The position numbers and the translations under genes are program-made. Source: Streptosporangium roseum DSM 43021 (GTDB lineage Bacteria > Actinomycetota > Actinomycetes > Streptosporangiales > Streptosporangiaceae). From it: a DNA stretch of 64,000 nucleotides. Positions within the stretch are counted from its first letter, which is position 1; each line of letters opens with the position of its first letter. The stretch lies in contig NC_013595.1 in the NCBI RefSeq assembly GCF_000024865.1, positions 3,100,001 to 3,164,000 on the forward strand, written 5' to 3'. The notes below the pieces were generated by a model that was given only the letters and a program-made list of their open reading frames with translations, did no database searches and was not told the DNA's origin. Shown here in pieces: positions 27,765-36,018 of the stretch.

Positions 27765-28052
27765 GTGGGGATCGTTAGCGAGATCTTGGTCGTCATCCTG
27801 TCCCTCTACCTGGTTCTGCTGATCGGCAGAATGATCTTTGAGACGGTGCAGGCGTTCGCACGTCAGTGGCGCCCCACGGGGGTCGTCCTGGTTCTGGCGG
27901 AAGCCGTATACACGGTGACCGACCCACCTCTCAAGTTCCTCCGCCGTTTCATTCCACCACTCCGGTTGGGTACGGTGGCCTTTGACCTAAGCTTCACAGT
28001 GCTGTTCATTGTGGTCTTGGTCTTGATCCAACTCGTGTCCGCGCTTCGTTGA
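27765..28052 (+). CDS. YggT family membrane protein
   Basis: A 95-residue protein with two hydrophobic segments (about residues 2-22 and 70-93) separated by the conserved loop LAEAVYTVTDPPLKFLRRFIPPLRLGTVAFDLS, diagnostic for YggT. The family is found with sepF and divIVA and is linked to envelope processes, but its biochemical role is unknown. The GTG at 27765 (GIVSEILVVILSLYLVLL) is chosen because the upstream extension is polar and unlike the family. Confidence 0.92.
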   Translation: MGIVSEILVVILSLYLVLLIGRMIFETVQAFARQWRPTGVVLVLAEAVYTVTDPPLKFLRRFIPPLRLGTVAFDLSFTVLFIVVLVLIQLVSALR

Positions 28053-28101
28053 TCGGGTACCGTCCCTCCGGACAGACTCCAAGCGCGCCAAGGAGACCGA
28101 A

Positions 28102-28959
28102 ATGCCGCTGACGCCCGCTGATGTGCGGAACAAGCAATTCAGTACGACCCGGCTCAGGCCGGGCTATGACGAGGAAGAGGTAGACGCCTTCCTTGATGAG
28201 GTCGAGTCCGAGCTGGACCGTCTCATCCAAGAGAACGAGGAGCTCCGCGCCAAGCTGGCGGAGTGCCTGCGGGGCAAGGTGCCCGGCGGAATGGGAATGG
28301 CCATGGCGCCCGCCCCCGTGGCCGAGCCCAAGCCCGAGATGATGATGCCGCAGCCGGAGCCGATGCGTGCCCCCGAGCCGGTGCAGCACCAGCAGCCTGT
28401 TCCCGTCGGCATGGGAATGCCCCCGGCCGAGGACAACATGGACACCGCCGCCCGCGTGCTCGCGCTGGCCCAGCAGACGGCCGACCAGGCGATCGCCGAT
28501 GCCCGCCGGGAGGCGGACGAGACGGTGACCCGGGCCCGCCGCGAGGCCGACGACATCCTCGGCAAGGCGCGTCGCCAGGCCGAGCAGGTCATCGGTGACG
28601 CCCGCGCCCGCGCTGAGACGCTGGAACGCGACGCGCAGGAGCGGCACCGCCAGGCCATGGGTTCGCTGGTGCAGACCCGCGACGAGCTTGAGCGCAAGGT
28701 CGAGGAGCTGCGCAGCTTCGAGCGGGAGTACCGCAGCCGTCTGAAGCTGTATCTTGAGAACCAGCTCGCCGAGCTGACCGTGGCTGCCGAGGGCAGTGGC
28801 GGATTCCCGATCGTGGGCGGCCCTCCGGCCATGTCCCACGCCGTGGCTCAGGGTGGACAGCCGACCATTCAGGGTGCCCCCAACCCGTTCGGTGGTGAGC
28901 CGTCGCAGCATTCGGGCGCCTTCCAGGGCGTTGACGGTCCGCACAACGACCGCCGCTAG
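28102..28959 (+). CDS. divIVA: DivIVA/Wag31 polar growth and division-site protein
   Basis: DivIVA (Wag31 in mycobacteria) senses negatively curved membrane and organises polar cell-wall growth in actinomycetes. The 285-residue protein has the membrane-binding N terminus PLTPADVRNKQFSTTRLRPGYDEEEVDAFLDEV, a first coiled coil to about residue 55, a Met/Pro-rich linker (about 60-112), and a second long coiled coil rich in Ala, Arg and Glu (about 113-225). The Gly/Pro-rich tail carries no motif I recognise. Length is similar to Wag31 and shorter than Streptomyces DivIVA. Confidence 0.96.
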   Translation: MPLTPADVRNKQFSTTRLRPGYDEEEVDAFLDEVESELDRLIQENEELRAKLAECLRGKVPGGMGMAMAPAPVAEPKPEMMMPQPEPMRAPEPVQHQQPVPVGMGMPPAEDNMDTAARVLALAQQTADQAIADARREADETVTRARREADDILGKARRQAEQVIGDARARAETLERDAQERHRQAMGSLVQTRDELERKVEELRSFEREYRSRLKLYLENQLAELTVAAEGSGGFPIVGGPPAMSHAVAQGGQPTIQGAPNPFGGEPSQHSGAFQGVDGPHNDRR

Positions 28960-29001
28960 GGTGTCGGGTCATCCCTCTGACCCGTATCCGGGAGTCCCTC
29001 T

Positions 29002-30900
29002 GTGATCCTTATCAGCGCCGGCTTGGTGGTCACCGCCATCGTCCTGCTCATCGCGGGGTTCGTGCTGGCCAAGCCATTTCTGGTCATGTGGTCGATCGCG
29101 GTCAGCGTTCTGTCCGCGGTCTTCCTGGTGATCGGGGCGCTGTTGCGCCGCCACGAGCTGTTCCCCGGCGGGCGCGCCGGGGCGGCTCCGCTCCCTCCCG
29201 AGGGACCGGTTCCGGCCGGGCCGATGCCCGCGCCGCACATGAGGCCGGATCAGCGCGTCCCCTCGGCTCCGCACCCGAGGGCGCCGCACGGCATGCCGCC
29301 GGCGGCGACCGTCGCGTCTCAGCCCCGGCCGCGCCCGGTGGCCGGGCCGGCTCCCGCCGCGAGGCAGGGCCTGCTGGACGCCGAGGCGATCGTCCTGGTG
29401 ATCCCCGGGCGCAAGCGGTATCACGTCGCCGGCTGTCGGCAGCTGGCCGGCAGGGATCATGAGGAGCTCACTCACGAGGAGGCGCGCGAGGAGGGCTTCA
29501 CGCCCTGCACCACGTGCCTGCCCGAGTTCACCGGCGGGATCCAGCCGCAGGACGCCCCCATCGGCGCTCAGAAACCGGTCGCGCACCCGGCCCCCTCCCC
29601 GGAGCCCGGCCCCTCCGGCGACACCCGCGGGCCGGACGTCCACGAGCCCACCGCCCGCTTCAGCCCGCCGTACGGGCCCGTCACCACGGCCACCCCGCAG
29701 GAGGCCGCGGCTCCGGTGACCCGCCCCTACATCCAGGGCCCGGCGGCTCCCCGGGAGCAGGCACGGCCGCAGGAACCGGCGAGCCCGCCGCTCCGCGCCG
29801 CGGAGACCGCCGCCCGGACCTTCCCGATCCAGTCCCCGGAGCCCGAGCCGGAGACGTCCGCCGACGCCGAGGCCACCAGCTGGTTCAGCCGGGACATGGT
29901 CGCGTCGGCCGCCGCCCAGCCGGAGACCCCGGCAGAACCCGAGCCCTCCGAGCCCTCCAAGTCTTCCGCACCCTCCGAACCGGAGGACGGCACCCCGGCC
30001 GAGCCGGAGCCCGTCACGCCCGCCTCCACCGGGGCGGAGGCCCCCGCCGAAGCCGGCGGCCCGGCGGAGCCCGACCCCACCGGGGCCGAGACCTCGATCA
30101 TCCCCTCCCGGTCCCTGCCTTCCGGCGGGTCCGCGCCCTCCGAGGTGGAGGAATCCGCAGAGTCCGAAGGCGGGTCCGAGCCCCGGGGCGGCGCCCCGGC
30201 CGGCTCCCGGCCCGCCGGTGCCGGCACCCCGGTAGGTGGCGAGGCTCCTGCCGCACCCTCCGCGCCCGCCGCCGGGAGTCCGGCCACGTCCTCCGCGCCC
30301 GCCGGTGCCGGGAGCCCGGTCAGGGGCGAGGCTCCTGTCGCGTCCTCCGCGTCCGATCCCGCGTCCTCCGAGCCTTCCAAGGCCGATCCCGAGCCTTCCA
30401 AGGCCGATCCCGCGTCCTCCGAGTCCTCCAAGGCCGATCCCGAGCCTTCCGGGGCCGAGGGCACGGCCGGGCCCGGCAGCCCCGCCACGTCCGCCTCCGC
30501 CGCGCAGGAGGCTCCCGAGGAGCCCTCCCCGGCGGCGCGGAAGGCCGCCGACCGGTCCGCCTCCGCGGAGCCGGACAGCCCCTCCGAGCCGGCGGAGCCG
30601 CAGGTCCCGGCGGCCGGGGAGAAGGCCCCTGAGGCGGTGCCGGAGACGGCGCCGGAAGAGGCATCCGGCGCGGACGACGGAGACACCGCCCCCCACGGCA
30701 TCCCCGCCGTCAAGGACAGCCCGGAGCCCGCCCTCGGCGGCTCCGGAGCGGTCAAGGTCATCGTCGGCACCCGCCGCTTCCACAGCTCCGCCTGCCCGCT
30801 CATCAAGGGCACGGACGGCAGCGGCATCGAGACCATGACCCGGGCCGAGGCCGAGGAGGCCGGCCTGAGCAGCTGCTCGGTCTGCCGCGACCAGGGCTAG
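29002..30900 (+). CDS. Membrane protein with two zinc-finger-like Cys/His modules and a long Pro/Glu/Ser linker
   Basis: I do not recognise a named family for the whole 632-residue protein. Two membrane helices (about residues 2-24 and 28-48) form the N terminus. A Cys/His module follows, His141-x3-Cys145-x23-Cys169-x2-Cys172 (VIPGRKRYHVAGC...PCTTC). A linker of about 410 residues of Pro, Glu, Ala and Ser comes next. A second module closes the protein, His594-x3-Cys598-x26-Cys625-x2-Cys628 (VIVGTRRFHSSAC...SCSVC). The spacing resembles small Ada-type zinc-binding modules. The gene follows divIVA by 42 bases, and the GTG follows GGGAG. The modules are presumably on the same side of the membrane. 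Function unknown. Confidence 0.8.
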   Translation: MILISAGLVVTAIVLLIAGFVLAKPFLVMWSIAVSVLSAVFLVIGALLRRHELFPGGRAGAAPLPPEGPVPAGPMPAPHMRPDQRVPSAPHPRAPHGMPPAATVASQPRPRPVAGPAPAARQGLLDAEAIVLVIPGRKRYHVAGCRQLAGRDHEELTHEEAREEGFTPCTTCLPEFTGGIQPQDAPIGAQKPVAHPAPSPEPGPSGDTRGPDVHEPTARFSPPYGPVTTATPQEAAAPVTRPYIQGPAAPREQARPQEPASPPLRAAETAARTFPIQSPEPEPETSADAEATSWFSRDMVASAAAQPETPAEPEPSEPSKSSAPSEPEDGTPAEPEPVTPASTGAEAPAEAGGPAEPDPTGAETSIIPSRSLPSGGSAPSEVEESAESEGGSEPRGGAPAGSRPAGAGTPVGGEAPAAPSAPAAGSPATSSAPAGAGSPVRGEAPVASSASDPASSEPSKADPEPSKADPASSESSKADPEPSGAEGTAGPGSPATSASAAQEAPEEPSPAARKAADRSASAEPDSPSEPAEPQVPAAGEKAPEAVPETAPEEASGADDGDTAPHGIPAVKDSPEPALGGSGAVKVIVGTRRFHSSACPLIKGTDGSGIETMTRAEAEEAGLSSCSVCRDQG

Positions 30901-30939
30901 CCCCTCGCCGGATCACAGGGCATGGGCCCCTGAACCCAT

Positions 30940-31273
30940 CGGAAGGTTCACCGGGCATGGGCCCCGCCGGCCGCATCGGAAGAGGCCGCGGGGCGCAGAT
31001 CCCCTAAACTCATCGGAAGGCTCCTGGGGCACGGACCCCGCCGGCCGCAGCGGAAGATTCATGGGGTACGGATCCCGCCGGCCGCAGTGGAAGAGGCCGC
31101 GGGGCGCAGACCCCTTGAACTCATCGGAAGGTTCACCGGGCACGGGCTCCGCCGGCCGCAGCGGAAAAGGCCACGGGACACGGGCCCTGTCAGCTGCACC
31201 GGGAAAGGGCGCGGGGCAGGGACCCCGTCGGCCGTACCGGGGAAAGGGCGCGGGGAGACCCCTGCCGGCGCAT
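30940..31273. repeat. Nine-unit minisatellite of 36-38 bp with embedded mini-hairpins
   Basis: Units begin at 30940, 30977, 31014, 31051, 31088 and 31125 (six of exactly 37 bp), then 31162, 31200 (38 bp each) and 31238 (36 bp). Most open with CGGAAG or a close variant and contain a G4/C4-type mini-palindrome such as GGGGCACGGACCCC or GGGGCGCAGACCCC. Two alternating subtypes are seen, one ending CCGCCGGCCGCAG and one ending near AACTCAT. No credible gene occupies it. It lies between the convergent 29-kb gene and ileS. Confidence 0.85.
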
Positions 31274-31315
31274 CGCAAAGGGCTCCGGGGAAGATCCCCG
31301 GAGCCCTTTGCGATG
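31271..31315. terminator. Perfect 20-bp hairpin between convergent genes
   Basis: The arms 31271-31290 and 31296-31315 are perfectly complementary (CATCGCAAAGGG... and ...CCCTTTGCGATG) around the loop AAGAT. It directly follows the minisatellite, 55 bases beyond the ileS stop, and probably terminates transcription from both sides. Confidence 0.75.
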
Positions 31316-31369
31316 TCCGCCTCCCGATGGCCGGTGCCGCTCCCCGTGGGGCGGCACCGGCCAGGGGGC

Positions 31370-34300
31370 TCAGACGGTACGGCGGAGCTGGAAGGTCAGG
31401 TCGAGGTCGGCGTCGTGGTGGGCCGGGAGGTCGCCTCCGGAGCCCTCGCTGAGGGAGACGGCGAGGACCTCGCCGGCCACCGTGCCACCCTGGGTGCGCA
31501 GAGCCTCGGCCAGGTCGGCGTCGGTGGTGGACCACCACACGTCGATCCGGTCGGAGATGGACAGGCCGGTCGACTTGCGGGCGTCCTGGAGCAGGCGGAT
31601 GACGTCGCGGACCAGCCCGGAGCGGCGCAGCTCGTCGGTGATGGTCAGGTCGAGGGCGACCGTCTCGCCGGTGCCGGTGTCGACGGCCCCGGTCTCCACC
31701 GCCCACCCGGACTTCGGCTGCTCGGTGACGATCACCTCCTCGCCGCTCAGCTCCACCGTGCCCAGCTCGCCGGCGTCCACCGCGACCGCCGAACCCGAGC
31801 GGAGGGCGCGTGCGAGCTCCCCGGCGTCGGCGGCGGCGACGGCCGCGGCGACCAGCTTGGTCTGCGAGCCGAACCTCTTGCCCAGCGCCCGGAAGTTGGG
31901 CTTGACGGTGAAGGAGACCAGGTCGGCCTCGATGCCCGACAGGTCCTCCAGACCCTGGACGTTGAGCTCGTCGGCGATCAGATCGCGCAGCTCGGGGGAG
32001 AGCGCGGCCCAGCCGCGGGCGCCGACCAGTGCCCGGCCGAGCGGCTGGCGGGTCTTGACCCCGCTGGAGGCGCGGGCCGAGCGGCCCAGCTCCACCAGGC
32101 GGCGGACCAGCGCCATCTGCTCCGACAGCGCGGGGTCCAGCAGCTCCTCGGTCACCGAGGGCCAGGCGGCCAGGTGAACGGAGGAGGGGGCCTCGGTGGC
32201 GCGCAGCACGTCCCAGACGTAGTCGGTGATGAACGGCACCACCGGTGACATCAGCCGGGTGACGGTCTCCAGGCACTCGTACAGCGTGGCGAACGCCGAG
32301 GCGTCACCGGACCAGAAGCGGCGGCGGGAGCGCCGCACGTACCAGTTGGACAGGTCGTCGAGGAACTCCGCCAGCCGCCGCCCGACCCGGGCGGTGTCGA
32401 ACTCGTCCATCGACGCGGTGACCTCGGCCACCGTCCGGTGCAGCTCGGCCAGCACCCAGCGGTCGATCAGCGGGCGCTCGGCGTGCGGGGGGGCCTCGGA
32501 GAGCCTGGACGGCGACCACGATTCGGCGTTGGCGTAGAGGGTGAAGAACGACGCGGTGTTCCAGTAGGTCAGCAGGACCTTGCGGACGATCTCCTCCAGG
32601 GCGCCGTGCCCGACCCGGCGGGCCGCCCACGGCGAGCCGGCGCAGGCCATGTACCAGCGCAGCGCGTCGGCGCCGTGCTGGTCCATCAGCGGGATCGGCT
32701 GCAGCACGTTGCCCAGGTGCTTGCTCATCTTGCGGCCGTCCTCGGCGAGGATCAGGCCGAGGCAGAGCACGTTCTCGTACGAGGACCTGCCGAAGACCAG
32801 CGTGCCGACCGCCATCAGCGAGTAGAACCAGCCGCGCGTCTGGTCGGTGGCCTCGCAGATGAACTGCGCCGGGTAGGCCTTCTCCAGCATGTCCGCGTTC
32901 TGGTACGGCGCGCCCCACTGGGCGAACGGCATCGACCCCGAGTCGTACCAGGCGTCGATCACGTCCGGCACCCGGCGCGCCTCGGCCCCGCAGGTGGGGC
33001 AGGGCAGCGTGATGTCGTCCACGTAGGGACGGTGCGGGTCGAGGGCGGACACGTCCTGGCCGGAGAGCCGGCTCAGCTCCTCCAGCGAGCCGACGCAGGT
33101 GATGTGCGACTCGTCGGCGGAGCAGACCCACAGCGGCAGCGGCGTGCCCCAGTAACGCGACCGGGACAGCGACCAGTCGACGTTGTTGCGCAGCCACTCG
33201 CCGAAGCGGCCCCACTTGATCGTCTCGGGGTACCAGTTGGTCTGCTCGTTCTCGGCGAGGAGCTGCTCCTTGATCGCCGTGGTGCGGATGTACCAGGCGG
33301 GGAGCGCGTAGTAGAGCAGGGCGGTGTGGCAGCGCCAGCAGTGCGGGTAGCTGTGCTCGAAGTGGCCGCCCCGGTAGAGCAGGCCGCGCGCCCTGAGGTC
33401 CTCGGTGAGGTCCTCGTCGGCGTCCTTGAAGAACTGCCCGCCGACCTGGGGGACGCTGTCGAGGAAGCGCCCGTCGGGGCCGATGGGGTTGACCACCGGC
33501 AGGCCGTACCGCTTGCAGGTCGTCAGGTCGTCGGCGCCGAAGGCGGGGGCCTGGTGGACCAGGCCGGTGCCGTCCTCGGTGGTGACGTAGTAGCCGAGCA
33601 CCACGTAGTGCGCGCCGGGGATGTCGACCAGCTCGAAGGGGCGGGAGTAGGTGGTGTGCTCCAGGTCGGCGCCCTGGAAGGAGGCCAGCACCTCGGCGCC
33701 CTCGCCCAGCGCGGAGACCAGCAGCGGCTCGGCGACCACCAGCACCTCGTCGGACCCGGCGGGGCGGGCCGCGACGTAGGTCACGTCGGGGTGCACGGCC
33801 ACGGCGGTGTTGGAGACCAGCGTCCACGGGGTGGTGGTCCAGATCAGCAGCGAGGCGCCGAGGTCGGCCAGCGGGCCCGACGTGGCGGGCATGCGGACGT
33901 AGACCGACGGGCTGGAGACGGTCTCGTAGCCGCCGGGCTGGCCCAGCTCGTGGTCGGACAGGCCGGTGCCGCAGCGCGGGCAGTAGGGGGTGATCCGGAA
34001 GTCGCGGAACAGCAGGTCCTTGTCGAAGACGACCTTGAGCGACCACCAGACGGACTCCACGTAGCTCGGGTCCATCGTGCGGTAGGCCTGGGACAGGTCG
34101 ATCCAGTAGCCCATCCGCTCGGTCATCTCTTCGAAGGCGTCCACGTGCCGCAGCACCGACTCGCGGCACCTGGCGTTGAACTCGGCGACGCCGTACTCCT
34201 CGATGTCCTTCTTGCCGGACAGGCCGAGTTCCTTCTCGACGGCGACCTCGACCGGCAGGCCGTGGCAGTCCCAGCCGGCCTTGCGGGGCACGTTGTAGCC

Positions 34301-34534
34301 CTGCATCGACTTGTAGCGGGGGAAGACGTCCTTGAACACCCGGGCCTCGACGTGGTGGACGCCGGGCATGCCGTTGGCGGTGGGCGGGCCCTCGTAGAAG
34401 ACCCAGTTGGGACCGTCGGTGTTCTGCTCGACCGAGCGCTCGAAGACCTTTCCGTCACGCCAGCGGTCGAGCACCTCATGTTCGAGCGCGGGTAGATCGA
34501 CCTGCGCGGGAAGAGAGCGGAAATAGGCGGACAT
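31370..34534 (-). CDS. ileS: Isoleucyl-tRNA synthetase
   Basis: This class I synthetase charges tRNA-Ile and edits misactivated valine. The 1054-residue protein has the HIGH-equivalent PPTANGMPGVHHVEARVFKD, the KMSKS loop DGRKMSKHLGN, an editing domain and a C-terminal anticodon-binding region. It belongs to the longer eukaryote-like (IleS2) type common in actinomycetes, a type often less sensitive to mupirocin; resistance is not shown by the sequence. The start is ATG at 34534 (SAYFRSLPAQVDLPALEHEVL); an upstream extension is T-box leader sequence. A T-box leader precedes it. Confidence 0.95.
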   Translation of the reverse strand: MSAYFRSLPAQVDLPALEHEVLDRWRDGKVFERSVEQNTDGPNWVFYEGPPTANGMPGVHHVEARVFKDVFPRYKSMQGYNVPRKAGWDCHGLPVEVAVEKELGLSGKKDIEEYGVAEFNARCRESVLRHVDAFEEMTERMGYWIDLSQAYRTMDPSYVESVWWSLKVVFDKDLLFRDFRITPYCPRCGTGLSDHELGQPGGYETVSSPSVYVRMPATSGPLADLGASLLIWTTTPWTLVSNTAVAVHPDVTYVAARPAGSDEVLVVAEPLLVSALGEGAEVLASFQGADLEHTTYSRPFELVDIPGAHYVVLGYYVTTEDGTGLVHQAPAFGADDLTTCKRYGLPVVNPIGPDGRFLDSVPQVGGQFFKDADEDLTEDLRARGLLYRGGHFEHSYPHCWRCHTALLYYALPAWYIRTTAIKEQLLAENEQTNWYPETIKWGRFGEWLRNNVDWSLSRSRYWGTPLPLWVCSADESHITCVGSLEELSRLSGQDVSALDPHRPYVDDITLPCPTCGAEARRVPDVIDAWYDSGSMPFAQWGAPYQNADMLEKAYPAQFICEATDQTRGWFYSLMAVGTLVFGRSSYENVLCLGLILAEDGRKMSKHLGNVLQPIPLMDQHGADALRWYMACAGSPWAARRVGHGALEEIVRKVLLTYWNTASFFTLYANAESWSPSRLSEAPPHAERPLIDRWVLAELHRTVAEVTASMDEFDTARVGRRLAEFLDDLSNWYVRRSRRRFWSGDASAFATLYECLETVTRLMSPVVPFITDYVWDVLRATEAPSSVHLAAWPSVTEELLDPALSEQMALVRRLVELGRSARASSGVKTRQPLGRALVGARGWAALSPELRDLIADELNVQGLEDLSGIEADLVSFTVKPNFRALGKRFGSQTKLVAAAVAAADAGELARALRSGSAVAVDAGELGTVELSGEEVIVTEQPKSGWAVETGAVDTGTGETVALDLTITDELRRSGLVRDVIRLLQDARKSTGLSISDRIDVWWSTTDADLAEALRTQGGTVAGEVLAVSLSEGSGGDLPAHHDADLDLTFQLRRTV

Positions 34535-34545
34535 GACGGGCGGGA

Positions 34546-34800
34546 CCTCCACGCTGGTGCTGGCAGTGGCGTGGAGGGACGAGACCCTCGGGCCCCGCGG
34601 TACCACCCTCCTTGACCTTCACATGGGAAGGCCCTCTTCCTTCGGTCTGCTGCCGGGTCTACTGGGCCGAGGCGGCTGTTCTTCCGGCGGCTCCGGGGTG
34701 ATTTTCCCTCCGGTCCTCGCCCCGGGCTCACACCGTCCCCGGGTCGCTCGTGCGAGGGGGAGCGGAGGTGATTGTCCCCATCAACGCCTTGCAGGCTCAA
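34546..34800 (-). promoter_or_regulatory. Translational T-box riboswitch of ileS
   Basis: On the minus strand the conserved T-box AGGGTGGTACCGCGG lies at 34609-34595. Upstream, a short stem GGGGA...TCCCC exposes ATC (34772-34770), the expected Ile specifier codon. Downstream, a perfect 9-bp hairpin (34546-34554 with 34569-34577 on the plus strand) pairs CCTCCACGC with GCGTGGAGG and hides the ribosome site GGAGG just before ileS. There is no U-tract terminator, so uncharged tRNA-Ile should free translation rather than transcription. This is the actinobacterial ileS type. Confidence 0.88.
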
Positions 34801-34906
34801 ACGATAACGCACTGGCCTGCTCAAAGCTTCCCGATATCGGAGGGACGAGGGAATCGGGAGGAAGGGGCCGGATGTTACGGGAGTGGTAAACATCACGGCG
34901 GGTCGT

Positions 34907-34935
34907 TTGCCGTTCTGTTATGGGAGACCTAAGCT
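34907..34935 (+). promoter_or_regulatory. Candidate promoter of the DksA/TraR-like gene
   Basis: TTGCCG (34907-34912) and TAAGCT (34930-34935) are separated by 17 bases, a good match to a housekeeping-sigma promoter, 53 bases before the start codon. The gene is divergent from ileS. Confidence 0.45.
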
Positions 34936-34987
34936 GCCCGCACCGTTTACCGCATTGGTTACGGTCCGATCGAGCAAGGAGGCCGAC

Positions 34988-35407
34988 ATGGCCGCGACTG
35001 TACGCGCAGACGAGGGCGCTGTGGCGCCGTCACAGGACGGTACCGTCGTCACCTGGTCGGCCACGGAGCTGGCGGAAGTCCGCAAGCGGCTGGCCACGGA
35101 GATCGCGGAGCTGAACCAGGAGATCGCCAAGGCCGAGACCGAGATCGCGTCGAGCGATGTTACGGACGGTGCGGGAGACGACCAGGCGGACGCCGGGGCC
35201 CGCACCTATGAACGGGAACGCGAGATCGCCCTTACCCTGAATTCGCGCGACCTGGTCGCGCAGAACGAGCGGGCGATCGCCCGGATCGACGCGGGAACCT
35301 ACGGAGTGTGCGAATCGTGCCACAAGCCGATCGGCAAGGAACGTCTTCAGGCGTTCCCGAGGGCGACGCTGTGCGTGGCCTGCAAGCAGCGGGAGGAGCG
35401 CCGCTGA
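34988..35407 (+). CDS. DksA/TraR-family C4 zinc-finger protein
   Basis: The 139-residue product has a helical N-terminal coiled region (VRKRLATEIAELNQEIAKAETEI) and a C-terminal zinc finger CESCHKPIGKERLQAFPRATLCVACK with four Cys. DksA/TraR proteins bind in the RNA polymerase secondary channel; actinobacterial members of this size are often general RNA polymerase or stress factors and may lack the DksA coiled-coil-tip acidic pair. The ATG follows AAGGAGG. The lspA gene follows directly. Target promoters are unknown. Confidence 0.9.
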   Translation: MAATVRADEGAVAPSQDGTVVTWSATELAEVRKRLATEIAELNQEIAKAETEIASSDVTDGAGDDQADAGARTYEREREIALTLNSRDLVAQNERAIARIDAGTYGVCESCHKPIGKERLQAFPRATLCVACKQREERR

Positions 35408-35487
35408 CCGGCGACACCGTCGACGGGGCGGCTCCGGTCGCCCCGCTGACCGGCGACACCGTTGACGGGGTGGCTCCGGTCGCCCCG
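35404..35487 (+). repeat. 42-bp tandem duplication before lspA
   Basis: 35404-35445 and 35446-35487 are direct copies differing at two bases (C to T in both cases). They would encode LTGDTVDGAAPVAP and LTGDTVDGVAPVAP in the lspA frame. One substitution creates the GTG at 35470 used here as the lspA start. Confidence 0.9.
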
Positions 35488-36018
35488 TCCGGAGTGCGGC
35501 GGATCGCCGTGCTCGCGACGATTGTACCGATTGTTTACATTCTTGACCTGATCACGAAGACGGTCGTGCTGAGGACCCTTGAGGGCAGGGAGCCGCTCGT
35601 CGTCATCCCCGGCCTGCTCCAGTTCCGGGTGATCTTCAACTCCGGGGCGGCGTTCAGCATCGGCACCGGCATGACGATCGTCTTCACGTTCGTCGCGGCC
35701 GGCGTGGTGATCGCCATCCTGCGCACCGCGCGGCACCTGCGCAGCCTGCCCTGGGCCATCACGCTGGGGCTGATGCTCGGCGGGGCGCTCGGCAACCTGA
35801 CCGACCGGCTCCTGCGCTGGCCCTCGGGCTTCGGCCGGCCCTCGCCCTTCCAGGGGCACGTCGTCGACTTCATCGAGACCTTCCCCGGGCACTTCCCGGT
35901 CTGGAACGTGGCAGACTCGGCGATCGTCTGCGGCGGAATCCTGGCCGTCATCCTCGCCTGGCGGGGCTACCAGATCGACGGCACGCGCGACACGGGGGAG
36001 CACAAGAGCAATGGCTGA
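35470..36018 (+). CDS. lspA: Lipoprotein signal peptidase LspA
   Basis: LspA is the membrane aspartyl protease that cuts signal peptides of prolipoproteins after lipid attachment. Four membrane helices and the catalytic Asp motifs GNLTDRLLRWP and NVADSAIVCGG are present. Also visible is the family segment FNSGAAFS. The start is uncertain. GTG at 35470 or 35494 has weak ribosome sites, while CTG at 35404 overlaps the preceding stop and has GGGAGGAG 5 bases upstream; that would add 22 residues from the tandem repeat. The gene overlaps rluD by 8 bases. Confidence 0.92.
   Translation: MAPVAPSGVRRIAVLATIVPIVYILDLITKTVVLRTLEGREPLVVIPGLLQFRVIFNSGAAFSIGTGMTIVFTFVAAGVVIAILRTARHLRSLPWAITLGLMLGGALGNLTDRLLRWPSGFGRPSPFQGHVVDFIETFPGHFPVWNVADSAIVCGGILAVILAWRGYQIDGTRDTGEHKSNG

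Noticed and set aside
30940..31273. Possible CRISPR array
   Set aside because: Units are contiguous with no unique spacers, similarity extends over the whole unit, and no cas gene is present.
30901..31370. Small genes within the minisatellite
   Set aside because: The frames simply repeat the 37-bp unit and have neither ribosome sites nor conserved-looking residues.
31370..34534. Mupirocin-resistant second ileS
   Set aside because: The long IleS type is normal in actinomycetes, and its T-box leader and position suggest the housekeeping copy; resistance cannot be read from sequence.
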